Origin: Pseudobacter ginsenosidimutans
GTDB lineage: Bacteria; Bacteroidota; Bacteroidia; Chitinophagales; Chitinophagaceae
DNA: 64,000 bases
Direction of reading: 5' to 3'
Assembly (NCBI RefSeq): GCF_007970185.1
Contig: NZ_CP042431.1
Span: 3,844,001 to 3,908,000, forward strand
Shown: piece after piece, positions 23,461 through 32,632 of the stretch
Position numbering within the stretch: the stretch's first letter is position 1
Layout of the letters: every line of letters starts with the position of its first letter
Notes under the pieces: generated by a model
Seen by the model: the letters and a program-made list of their open reading frames with translations, nothing else
What the model was told of the DNA's origin: nothing
The model's database searches: none
Made by a program: the position numbers and the translations under genes

Positions 23461-25800
23461 CTAGAATGGATAACCTATTGCAATATTATAGATGAGATTT
23501 TCTCTTCTCCACGCCCCATTACCAAATTGTATCTGATCTATCACCCATCTTTCCTTTTCCGGATACCATGGCTTGCGCAGCGGGAAAGCCACATCGAGGC
23601 GGAGAATAAGGATGCTCACGTCCACACGCAGGCCGATACCGGCTCCTACAGCCAATTCCTTGAACCAGTCCTTCGAGATGGCGGCGCCAGGCTTATTGGG
23701 ATTATCCCGGTACAACCAGATATTACCTGCATCAATAAACGCAGCTGCATGGAAGATGCTGTAGATCTTTGTTCTGAATTCTGTATTCAATTCCAGTTTT
23801 ATATCGCCGCTCTGATCTGCGATGAGTGAATCATTCCCGATATAAGTCCCGGGTCCGAGTGCCCGTGTGCGGAAGGCGCGGAGACTATTGTTGCCGCCGA
23901 TGAAGAATTGTTTTACATAAGGCAGTTCCCTGGAATTGCCATAAGGATAGCCAACGCCAAGGATGACCCGGTTGGCCCAGGTGGAATTATCGCCTGCACG
24001 GCGGTATACGCGGAAATCACCTTCGGCTTTCAGGAACTGTGAGAATTCTTTGCCGAAGATCTTCGATGGATTGGAGGGATTGCCTCCTCCTTTGATGAGT
24101 CCGGCAAGATTACCACCGAGATCAACTGTACCGCTGAAGTAAAGGGCATTGATATTCCTTCCTCCTTCAGCCAGCCCATTGTATGTCCAGTTATAATTCG
24201 ATCCAAGGATGAATTGCTTTTCAATCACTTTTCTCAGGTTCGCGTTGGTGTCGGCTGCTGCTGCATATTCCGCGCTGACGGAAACCGGCTGAACATAGTT
24301 GACTGCGATAGGATTGAAAGTATGTTCTTTTTTCAGCGATTCTTTCCAGGAATAACCGTAGGAAGCGCGGAAAGAATTCATTGTATACAGTTTCTGTTTA
24401 TTGAGGATATCGTAAGCCAGTGTGACGGTTGTTTTGGGAACGAAGCCGCCTTTCTTGTTGATCTGTACAAATGGAATGAGGAACCTGGGGAACGACATGC
24501 TGGCTTCCAGGCCTGCCCGGTATACATTGTATCCTTTTTGTGCAGCGCTGTACTGCACTTCAGCACCACCGGAGGCGCTCACAGTGAAGAGCTCGCCGGC
24601 GCGGAAAGTATTGCGGTTGCGCCAGGCAAGTGTGAGCTGCCCACCAGCCAGGTTATTGGACTTGGTGGTACCGGTCACTTCCATTCGCAAAGATTTTTTC
24701 GGATAGGGGGTAAGGTAATAGAAGGCATTCAGTTGTGAGAATGGACCATCGGCCACTTCGAAACGGTTCTTCACAAACTTGAACACGCCCATTGTTACCA
24801 GCCTGTTGAGTGAAAGGTTATGGTCTGTACGATTGTATACATCGCCCTGATCAAATTGCATCGACTGCAGGAAGAGCTTCGGTTTGTATCTTTTCTGCCG
24901 GTCGTACACATAGAAGCCATTGTAGAAAACAGCATTCTTCTTACTGGTATCATCACCCGCCACATTCAGACGGTAGTTGGTATAGAGATAAATATCCTTG
25001 ATGGTATAGAGTTCTTTTGCGTTTTGGGGTGTAGCCTGTTTGAGCGTTACGAAGAGGTTTACCTTATGATCGCCGATGGTACTGTCTGCGTCTATCAGCA
25101 GGAAGTCCGGGCTGAAAAAGTAGAAGCCGTTCTCTTTCAGAACGCCATCGATGCGGGTGCGTTCATCCTTGATCATTTCCAGGTTGAAGGGACGGCCGGG
25201 TTGCAACAGGCTCCTGGGTGCTGTGCTGAGAATGGAACTGCCGATAAAGGAACTGGAGTCCACTTCAAATGCCACTTTATTGATGGTGTACTGCGGTGCT
25301 GCATTAACAGTGTAGGTCACCCGGGCTTTGCGGCGTTTCACAACGGTGTCTGCCGTTACGGTGCTGCGGAAATAGCCGCGGTTGTCGAGCGTATTGGCGA
25401 GGATCTCGGCATTCCTGGTCATGCTCACACTGCTGAGCACTACCGGCGCTTCCCCGAATTTGTATTTCAGCCTGCCGCGTAGGCCGGTCTCTTTTTTGGG
25501 ATTGCCTGCCAGGTTGTAAGCAAGGAGACGGATGCGCATGCCGAGCATTTTTCGGTTGGGCCGCGGGCGGGTGAGCGCTTCAAGATCGGATGTCAATACT
25601 TTTCTTTCCTTCCTGTTCACGGTGGGGCCGTCCACTTTTACAGTAGCGCCGAGGTACAGGCTTTCACCTGCGGGCAAATACTTTGTATTGCTGCAGCTCG
25701 CCATTCCGGTTACCAGCGTAACAATGGCCAGGGCCTGTATGAATGATCTATTGTTCACCTGGTTGATTGTTCTTTTGTTGTTCCTGTTCTGCTTTTTCAC
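23461..25800 (-). CDS. tamL: TamL: lipoprotein BamA/TamA-family outer membrane protein
   Basis: A 779-residue Omp85-family protein. Residues 1-35 form a signal with lipobox TGMASC, so the mature protein is lipid-anchored at Cys36, the trait that separates Bacteroidota TamL from proteobacterial TamA. POTRA-like modules (about residues 40-400, for example VTYTVNAAPQYTINKVAFEV) precede a C-terminal 16-strand barrel. The barrel includes the conserved FFIGGNNSLRAFRTRALGPG region and an end strand finishing in aromatic YPF. It presumably inserts outer-membrane proteins together with TamB. Its start lies 53 bp inside the 3' end of tamB, so the pair is translationally linked. Confidence 0.92.
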   Translation of the reverse strand: MKKQNRNNKRTINQVNNRSFIQALAIVTLVTGMASCSNTKYLPAGESLYLGATVKVDGPTVNRKERKVLTSDLEALTRPRPNRKMLGMRIRLLAYNLAGNPKKETGLRGRLKYKFGEAPVVLSSVSMTRNAEILANTLDNRGYFRSTVTADTVVKRRKARVTYTVNAAPQYTINKVAFEVDSSSFIGSSILSTAPRSLLQPGRPFNLEMIKDERTRIDGVLKENGFYFFSPDFLLIDADSTIGDHKVNLFVTLKQATPQNAKELYTIKDIYLYTNYRLNVAGDDTSKKNAVFYNGFYVYDRQKRYKPKLFLQSMQFDQGDVYNRTDHNLSLNRLVTMGVFKFVKNRFEVADGPFSQLNAFYYLTPYPKKSLRMEVTGTTKSNNLAGGQLTLAWRNRNTFRAGELFTVSASGGAEVQYSAAQKGYNVYRAGLEASMSFPRFLIPFVQINKKGGFVPKTTVTLAYDILNKQKLYTMNSFRASYGYSWKESLKKEHTFNPIAVNYVQPVSVSAEYAAAADTNANLRKVIEKQFILGSNYNWTYNGLAEGGRNINALYFSGTVDLGGNLAGLIKGGGNPSNPSKIFGKEFSQFLKAEGDFRVYRRAGDNSTWANRVILGVGYPYGNSRELPYVKQFFIGGNNSLRAFRTRALGPGTYIGNDSLIADQSGDIKLELNTEFRTKIYSIFHAAAFIDAGNIWLYRDNPNKPGAAISKDWFKELAVGAGIGLRVDVSILILRLDVAFPLRKPWYPEKERWVIDQIQFGNGAWRRENLIYNIAIGYPF

Positions 25801-28800
25801 GGGCTTCCTTCAATCTTTCTTCTCTTTCTTTTTCCACTTTTTCTTCATTGGCTTTCCTGCGGGCTTCGCGCTGCAGTCTCAATCTTTCTTTTTCCTTTTT
25901 CGATCTGAATATCTGGCGGAACTGGTTATAATCGAGTGTGACCACAAAGCCTACACCTGTTTCAATGATATAGCCTTCGAGGATGCCTTCATATTCATTC
26001 TTGCGATAGGCGCGGAGGGCATACCGGCCATCGCGGCTCAGTTTATAATCGAGTTGCACATTCTCTGCCAGGTTGGTGGCTTCGCGGTTGGCATTGGGGT
26101 TTTCCAATGCGAAATTGCTGCCAACGGTAACGGTCAGCCGATCATTGAGCAGGTTCTTGCTCACGGCTACATTGAGGTCTGTTCTGTTCCGTTTTTCACC
26201 GGTGGTATAATCTTCTGAAGACTCAAGATCGAAATTGATATCAACGCCTTCGATGAGGTTGGAGGCAAGCGAGTTCAGTTGCTCGGAGAGCAGCTTGCTC
26301 ACGCTCTGGCGGGCGAAACCTTCAGCCGTCATGGCGCTGTTGCCGGTGGAGAAAGGATTGTCGCCGATGAAATGGTTGAGCAGGAGCAGTGCAAACACCT
26401 GCTTGTTGAGTTCGGAAGGCTCCTGCCGCAGTTGCTCCAGCCTGGTATTGGAGGCGGTGATGATCTCCTTGTCCACATTGTAATTCTTATCATCCGGTAA
26501 CCTGATATCGAATTTGAGATTGGGTTTGAGCAGTTCACCGGTCATGATCAGGTGCACTTCGAATGGAAGTCGCTGCCGGTAAGTATTGCGTTTGGTATCT
26601 GTTTCGGAACTGAGTTGTTTTTCAACCAGGTCGATGGGCGCTGTGTTGGCAATGTAAATGGCAGTGAGGTCAACAGTTGCGCTGGTGGGATCGCCCTGCC
26701 AGGTGATACGGCTTCCTTTCTGGATATTGAATTTTCGTTTGAGAAAGTTCACGCTGAGATCGTAGCTGCCTTCATTGAGCTCGTAGGTGCCGGTCATGGT
26801 GATCTTGCCGCTGGGGTCGATGGCGGTATTGAGATTGGCTTCGCCTTTCACTTTCAGCAGGTCGCCATTGGCTTCATCGATGATGAGATTGAATGTAGCG
26901 TTCTTATCTACCGTTACATTCACGTTCACATCAAAATCGCGGATGGCGGCGGTATTGAGACTGTCGAATCCGGCATTGGCGAAGAGCGTGTCCTGCTCCA
27001 TATTATCGCGGTCCACAAAGCGAACGATTCCCTGCCTGTCCTGCATTGCGGGATCATCCTGTGGCAGGATCACGGTGAGCTCAGTTTTCTCGTTTACCTT
27101 GAGTGTGCCGTCTACCACGGGGTGCAGATCGGTGCCGGTGATATTGAGACGACTATTGAAGAACAGCCTGCCATAGTAAAGATCATTGTCTTTTTTGGTA
27201 GTGCTCAGCGCCTGGAAATTATCGGCGTTGAATTTGAGGTCGAAGCGGTATTGCGTAAAGTCTTTCGTAAACACCTGTCCATCCAGTGTGGCTTTGTTGT
27301 TCACGGAATCGGTAATAGTGAAATTATCGAAAAGGATACCATCGCTGTTCATCACGATCTTCTGCAGATCGATATTCACAAAACTGTTCATGATGGCGGG
27401 CATGGTGCGCACTTTATTGAACTGCAGCTGGCCATCTATTTTCGGTGCACTGGTAGTGCCGCTTACATCAAATCCACCGGTAACGGTGCCGGAGGAATTG
27501 CGCAGGTTGCCGAATGTGAGGCCATCGATTGATTTCATTTGCAGGGTGCGGAGGTCCAGCCTTGCTTTGAAACTGCCGTCAGCGCCGGGATTGATAAGGT
27601 AATTTCCTTTCAGGTTTACATCATTACCCTGACCAGTAAGCGTAATATCTGCTTCGTAATTGTTTTGCTGCGGATTGCTCACCAGTACCTTGAGGTCGCC
27701 GAGTGTGTCTTTGTTCACGCTGGCATTGTTGATGGTGAGGTCACCCACAAAGGTCATGTCTTTGGTGAGGTTGTGTAATGTTACCTTTCCATTCAGCTCT
27801 CCGTCTGCGATGGCAGTATCAGGTTTGATGAAACTGAGCAGGGTGCCGATGCGGAACTTCGAGAAACTTACGTCCAGCGGCTGGCCGGCCTGGTCCTGCA
27901 GCGTGGCGATCTGCAGGCTTTGTCCGTTCTGGCTGAGGTTGAAATTCTCTGCAATGATATTATTGGTATCGATGATGATCTTGTTGCCTGCCGTGATATT
28001 CCATTTTTCTTTATTCAACAGCAGTGAATCCGGTTTGAGCGAGAACTGGTAGCTGTTATTGGGCAGCAGTGCAAACAAGCCTTCGATATGGTAATTGGTG
28101 GTATCGCCTTTGTCACGCGTATTGACTGCGAAGTCGATATTGTTATTGGCGAGGTCGGCATCCAGGTTGGTGTTGTAGATGGCAAGGGTGTTACCCATAT
28201 TGAATTTGCTCAGGCTGCTGCGCACCTGCAGTGCATTATTCCTGTTTTCAGCTGTGATCACCAGCCCCTGCACCTGGTTGGCGCCATAGGTAACAGCCGG
28301 CGCAGTGAAACGCGCTTGTATATTACCGTTACCGGAGAAATGTCCATCGAGCTGAACTGTATCAAGTTGTTTGAGATCGGGCGCCAGTATCTTCCATTGA
28401 TTGAAATTGGCGATGCTGGCCGCGATGCGGAAATCATAACTGGTATCCAGGCTCACCGAGTCCGGAATGATATCGAAATAAGGATCGATGGTTTTCTGGA
28501 AGATCTTTCCTGTTTCCGTGAGTTTGAACCTGCCATACATCTTTGCATTGATGAGCGAGCTGTTGAGCGCAATCACCTGGCCGGTATCGGTTACGGCGGC
28601 AGCAAGACTGATGGTATCGATGGAGAATCGAGTGGCGCTGTCTACCAATAATGATCTGGTCACGTAGAGATTGCCATCGAGACTGTCGGGATTAACGGAG
28701 CGGAAGTGGCCACTGAGATTGCCGCGATAGATGATATTCCTGTCGGTCAGGTTGAGGCCGGCGGGTTTAAGACTATCGATCATCAAATTGAATTTGATGG

Positions 28801-30898
28801 CGGGCCATTCTCCGGCGAGGCTGCCATCGGCATCCAGATTGAAATGGATGGGCTCATTTTGAATTCCTGCCAGTACTTTGAATTGCTGCTGGTCCATACC
28901 TGCATCGATGGTGAAGTTGCGATATACATAACCTTTGTATCCTGCGCTGTCTACAATGCCTTTGATCATCGCTACCATTGTTTTCGGATTCCTGCCGGAA
29001 CCTTCAGCAGTGAAGTGTAATGTCACTTTGCCGAGATCGGGTTGTTTCAGCAGCTCCTGCAGGTTCAATGACCTGGTGGTAACTACCACATCGTATTTCA
29101 GTTTGTTCTCATCATCCGGGTGCTGGATAGTTCCTTTCACAGTGGCATCACCGGAAGAAGTTTGCAGTTTAAGATCGGTAAGCATGTTGGCGTAGCTGCC
29201 ATTGAAACTGCCGCTGAGTTGCATATTGGCGGGCAGTTTGATATTGTCCGGCAATGTCTTTGGCGGCAGGATGCCGAGGATGTCTTTATCACTGCTGCTG
29301 ATATTGCGGATATTGAGGTTGGCCTGGAGCTTTTTGATATCGGGCAGCCCTTTGATGGTGCCACTGAGGTCTGCATTGGTATTGCTGAGACCTTTGATCT
29401 TCAGTGCATCGATTTTCAGATTATTGACGGCACCGTTCAGTTTGCCGCTGAGATACCAGGTGGCATTGGGGGTAGTGAAGCCGGGAGTGGTGCTCAGCAT
29501 GGGAGCGAATGTGAGTACATCGCGCACGAGAACGCGGCTGTCTCTAACGTCCATGCTCAGCTTCATTTTACCGATGTCTTTACTTAACGCGCCGATGGAA
29601 TCATATTGAATGGCGATATCCCTCTCCACCCTGGTGCCGGGTGTTTCCAGCAGCAGGTCTTTCAGGTAGGCCTGATGGTTAGTATAGGCGAAGCTGGTGC
29701 GGAGTTGATTCAGTCTAAAATCCTTTTCCGTAAAACTTCCTTTGGTAATGGTGCCGGCGATGGAATCTGTGTGATAATAAACATCACGTGCGTTGAAGAT
29801 GAAGTTCCGCACGTCAAGGTGCATATAATCCATGCCCTGTTTGGTGCGCGGGCTTTGATCGTTATCGAATTTGATATTGTTATTGTTCAGGTCCAGGTCC
29901 TGCACGGCAAAGACCCAATCGCTTTGTGATACCGCTTCAGCTTCCTGCTTTGTTTCCTTCGTTACCACTTTGGCCTGTTCTGTTTTCCCCAGCCGCAGGG
30001 CTGCGGTGGTTTCCAGCAACTGCAGTTTGCCGAGTTCGATGCGTTGTTTGGCAAGATCGATCTTTTCCGCATCCACATTGAGCTTGCCCAGGCGGAGAAG
30101 AGCGTAAAGCGCCGATACGTCATTGCCGTAATCCAGGTTACAGTTCTCGAGCATAACTTTTCTTACATCTATATCGAAAGCAGGAGGCGTTTGTGCATCG
30201 GCGATATCTTCAGCCTCCGGTTCCGCTTCCAGCAAAGCCTTACGCTGGTGGATCTTTGCGTCCAGCCCTTTCAGGATTACCAACGGTACTGCATACCTGC
30301 TTTTGGAAGGATCGAACGTTTTGATGTTGGTTTCCAGCTGTGAGAAGTACACCTGCATATCGTTACCACTGACGGCATCCACAAATCTGGCGCGGATATC
30401 TTCCAGCATGATATGGTTGAGTGAGAACTTCATGCCGGATGTATCTGTAGTTGGAGGCTGCGGCTCCTTAGATGCGAAGGCATCCACGATGAACTGGAAA
30501 TTGAAGATGGTATCAGGCAGATTGCGGTTGATATTGGCCGTTACCTGCTTCAGGTAGATCTCGTTCACGGATACTTCACTGCTGAGCAGCTTCCACATAT
30601 TGATATTCACACGGAGTTGTCCGGTATACAGGAGTGTATCTTTCTGCTGGTCTTCTATGTACACTTTTTCCAGCAATACGGAAGAAGGGAACCGGATGAA
30701 GAGCCTGTCTATCTCTACTTTTGTATTGAGTTTTTTGGAAAGCCAGCTGGTGGCTTTTCCCTTTGCCCAGTTCTGAACAGGTTCTATCTGGATCAGCACG
30801 ATAAGGATGAGCAATACACCCAACAGTATCAGGATCGTTTTCAGAACGATCCTTCCAATCTTCTTCGTCCAGTAAAATACAGGTTTGGGTGAATTCAC
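25748..30898 (-). CDS. tamB: TamB: translocation and assembly module inner-membrane protein
   Basis: A very large 1716-residue envelope protein. A single helix at about residues 15-38 anchors it in the inner membrane. The rest is a long beta-taco of repeated short strands (AsmA/TamB superfamily) that bridges the periplasm. The C-terminal DUF490 domain is recognisable (VDLTAIYIANTAPIDLVE, then QVFALLLLNHFIGDNPFS and LDYKLSRDGRYALRAYRK). It ends in a charged coiled-coil tail rich in Lys/Glu/Arg (residues about 1650-1716), which is not part of the proteobacterial protein. It partners with TamL in outer-membrane assembly and possibly phospholipid transport. tamL overlaps its 3' end. Confidence 0.92.
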   Translation of the reverse strand: MNSPKPVFYWTKKIGRIVLKTILILLGVLLILIVLIQIEPVQNWAKGKATSWLSKKLNTKVEIDRLFIRFPSSVLLEKVYIEDQQKDTLLYTGQLRVNINMWKLLSSEVSVNEIYLKQVTANINRNLPDTIFNFQFIVDAFASKEPQPPTTDTSGMKFSLNHIMLEDIRARFVDAVSGNDMQVYFSQLETNIKTFDPSKSRYAVPLVILKGLDAKIHQRKALLEAEPEAEDIADAQTPPAFDIDVRKVMLENCNLDYGNDVSALYALLRLGKLNVDAEKIDLAKQRIELGKLQLLETTAALRLGKTEQAKVVTKETKQEAEAVSQSDWVFAVQDLDLNNNNIKFDNDQSPRTKQGMDYMHLDVRNFIFNARDVYYHTDSIAGTITKGSFTEKDFRLNQLRTSFAYTNHQAYLKDLLLETPGTRVERDIAIQYDSIGALSKDIGKMKLSMDVRDSRVLVRDVLTFAPMLSTTPGFTTPNATWYLSGKLNGAVNNLKIDALKIKGLSNTNADLSGTIKGLPDIKKLQANLNIRNISSSDKDILGILPPKTLPDNIKLPANMQLSGSFNGSYANMLTDLKLQTSSGDATVKGTIQHPDDENKLKYDVVVTTRSLNLQELLKQPDLGKVTLHFTAEGSGRNPKTMVAMIKGIVDSAGYKGYVYRNFTIDAGMDQQQFKVLAGIQNEPIHFNLDADGSLAGEWPAIKFNLMIDSLKPAGLNLTDRNIIYRGNLSGHFRSVNPDSLDGNLYVTRSLLVDSATRFSIDTISLAAAVTDTGQVIALNSSLINAKMYGRFKLTETGKIFQKTIDPYFDIIPDSVSLDTSYDFRIAASIANFNQWKILAPDLKQLDTVQLDGHFSGNGNIQARFTAPAVTYGANQVQGLVITAENRNNALQVRSSLSKFNMGNTLAIYNTNLDADLANNNIDFAVNTRDKGDTTNYHIEGLFALLPNNSYQFSLKPDSLLLNKEKWNITAGNKIIIDTNNIIAENFNLSQNGQSLQIATLQDQAGQPLDVSFSKFRIGTLLSFIKPDTAIADGELNGKVTLHNLTKDMTFVGDLTINNASVNKDTLGDLKVLVSNPQQNNYEADITLTGQGNDVNLKGNYLINPGADGSFKARLDLRTLQMKSIDGLTFGNLRNSSGTVTGGFDVSGTTSAPKIDGQLQFNKVRTMPAIMNSFVNIDLQKIVMNSDGILFDNFTITDSVNNKATLDGQVFTKDFTQYRFDLKFNADNFQALSTTKKDNDLYYGRLFFNSRLNITGTDLHPVVDGTLKVNEKTELTVILPQDDPAMQDRQGIVRFVDRDNMEQDTLFANAGFDSLNTAAIRDFDVNVNVTVDKNATFNLIIDEANGDLLKVKGEANLNTAIDPSGKITMTGTYELNEGSYDLSVNFLKRKFNIQKGSRITWQGDPTSATVDLTAIYIANTAPIDLVEKQLSSETDTKRNTYRQRLPFEVHLIMTGELLKPNLKFDIRLPDDKNYNVDKEIITASNTRLEQLRQEPSELNKQVFALLLLNHFIGDNPFSTGNSAMTAEGFARQSVSKLLSEQLNSLASNLIEGVDINFDLESSEDYTTGEKRNRTDLNVAVSKNLLNDRLTVTVGSNFALENPNANREATNLAENVQLDYKLSRDGRYALRAYRKNEYEGILEGYIIETGVGFVVTLDYNQFRQIFRSKKEKERLRLQREARRKANEEKVEKEREERLKEAREKAEQEQQKNNQPGEQ

Positions 30899-31018
30899 AA
30901 ATTACTCGTATTGTATGCTTTAATGATTCAAAAACTGAACCGTTGTATTCAATACAAACAGCATTCTAGCAGTTGGCGGCAGAGGGGTGATGGAAAACCG
31001 TGGAGTTTATGCTACAAT

Positions 31019-32140
31019 CTACGGAATCTTTCCATAAATCTTCTGAGTAAGAAGATAATAGGGCCAGAGGCCATGATGAATAAAGATGCGGTTGCCACTG
31101 TCGGGATACTTTTCAAGATATTCCGCATCGGGCTGTAAAACGATGGGAACGCCGGCTCTTGTGAAATTCATATTGGGGGCATAGGCCGGTTCCTTGAATT
31201 GTGGCAGGGCCTTCTTCACCTGTTTGCCGATATCTTTACCAAGATATTTGGTGAACACACGCTGGCCTTTATTGCTTTTGCGGTTCATGCGGCCGTATAC
31301 GCGTTTGAGATAGAGGCGAACGATGAAACTCTGTTTCTTCAATTGCTTCTCAACATCGGTAAAAGGATTGAGGTTATTGAAATCCCTCAGTGTTTGCAGG
31401 GAGAAAGGCGTTTCAGGCACCCAGTCCAGCGCGTTCACTACCGTATATCCCCAACCGTTACGGGTGATATAGTCATAATCATAACCATAATAAAGATTAC
31501 CGGGTTTGGGCGCAGCGCCATTGTAGCTTTTGAATACAAGGTCCTTCGGGAGCCTGCCTGCTTCCTGCTCATAATGCAGGTAGGAGCGGGTAAGGAAGGC
31601 GATGGCGCCTCCCTGGCTATGACCGGTAACGATCACCTGTTTCGTATGATACTGACTGTTATATTCCCTGATCTTTGCTACCATCTCCGGGGCCATGGTG
31701 GCCAGGCCGATGGTCCAGCCCACATGCACAGTGGCTTTGGCATCTGCTGCCAGTTTATAACCGAAAATGGTGCTGTCGTTCAATTGGAGACTGCCTTCGG
31801 CCGGGATCATGGCGGCGTAGAAGTTGGTGACCCAACTGATGGGCTTGCGGGTAGTGCCGCGGATACTGATCACGAGGGTGGACCTGGAGGCATTGGTCCA
31901 GAGTTCCCAGCGATTGTCCAGCGGACCTTCCTTTGAGCGGAATTCCATTTTGAATTGCTCAGGCGCGGGAAAACTGGCGCTGGTCGCGGAATCTACCTGC
32001 CTGGCCGTGATCCTTAACAGCTCGAGGTATTCATCTGCATCGAAGCCCGGGCGGAGTTCCTGGGCAATGGAGGAGTTGATGCAAACAAGTACCGAAAAGA
32101 GCAGGAAACCTGCCCGCAATTGTTGGGCGTACCATTTCAT
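31019..32140 (-). CDS. Secreted class 3 lipase family alpha/beta hydrolase
   Basis: A 373-residue hydrolase with an N-terminal signal peptide (about residues 1-26, ending near NSSIAQ). The lipase elbow GHSQGGA puts the nucleophile Ser near residue 171. A candidate Asp lies in DWVPETPF and a His in FIHHGLWPYY near the C-terminus, in the order of the class 3 (fungal-type) lipases. It could act on triglycerides or other esters; the substrate is not visible. It stands alone, about 120 bp after tamB's start region and on the same strand. Confidence 0.85.
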   Translation of the reverse strand: MKWYAQQLRAGFLLFSVLVCINSSIAQELRPGFDADEYLELLRITARQVDSATSASFPAPEQFKMEFRSKEGPLDNRWELWTNASRSTLVISIRGTTRKPISWVTNFYAAMIPAEGSLQLNDSTIFGYKLAADAKATVHVGWTIGLATMAPEMVAKIREYNSQYHTKQVIVTGHSQGGAIAFLTRSYLHYEQEAGRLPKDLVFKSYNGAAPKPGNLYYGYDYDYITRNGWGYTVVNALDWVPETPFSLQTLRDFNNLNPFTDVEKQLKKQSFIVRLYLKRVYGRMNRKSNKGQRVFTKYLGKDIGKQVKKALPQFKEPAYAPNMNFTRAGVPIVLQPDAEYLEKYPDSGNRIFIHHGLWPYYLLTQKIYGKIP

Positions 32141-32229
32141 GAACGTGGAAATTTTAATTATAGGTCTGTATAACTAAAATACCCTAAAAAAATGAAATAG
32201 TGTTCAGGTTTCCAGCGCATTCAATGTTA

Positions 32230-32409
32230 TTATTTCCTTTTATGCGGCTGTTTGTTACTGTGAGGTTTCTGGTTATGGGTAATGTCGTCACCCTTGAAGT
32301 CCTGCTCCTCATTTTTGCGGCTGTCGAGATTGTCTTTATTCTCGGGCCTTTGCACAGATGGATTGGCCTGTTTCGGTTGTGGCTGTTGCTTTGTTGTATT
32401 CGTTTTCAT
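32230..32409 (-). CDS. Small hydrophilic protein, 59 residues
   Basis: An ORF of 59 codons read on the minus strand from the ATG at 32409. The product is rich in Lys, Gln, Asn, Pro and Asp (start MKTNTTKQQPQPKQ, end NKQPHKRK), with no hydrophobic segment, and is probably disordered. It resembles the short, charged, unannotated proteins common in Bacteroidota genomes, but no family can be named. The rest of the 490-bp gap between the lipase gene and the large kinase holds only small hairpins, such as CCTGGTGCCAGG near 32440. Confidence 0.45.
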   Translation of the reverse strand: MKTNTTKQQPQPKQANPSVQRPENKDNLDSRKNEEQDFKGDDITHNQKPHSNKQPHKRK

Positions 32410-32632
32410 AGCTTTTATGTTTAAGTATTTATCATAAAACCTGGTGCCAGGGTTCAGCTTTTGTAGAATTTAATTCCCAAATAGTGGAATATGCTTCGCA
32501 GCGTCAATAAATAAATTCAAGTTCTTTTCCGGCCCATGAGCCATAGGCCGGCACTTCAGCTGAAACGTGATTCTGGCATGGTTTTCACCGCCATTACATA
32601 ATCGAAAATTGATTGCTAACAAACCTAAAGCT

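Noticed and set aside
26235-30343. Many plus-strand frames of 80-330 codons opposite tamB
   Set aside because: They are shadows of the long tamB gene: no signal, motif or family likeness.
32200-32424. Plus-strand 74-codon frame before the poly-HAMP kinase
   Set aside because: It is antisense to the more protein-like 59-residue minus-strand ORF and its translation has no recognisable composition.
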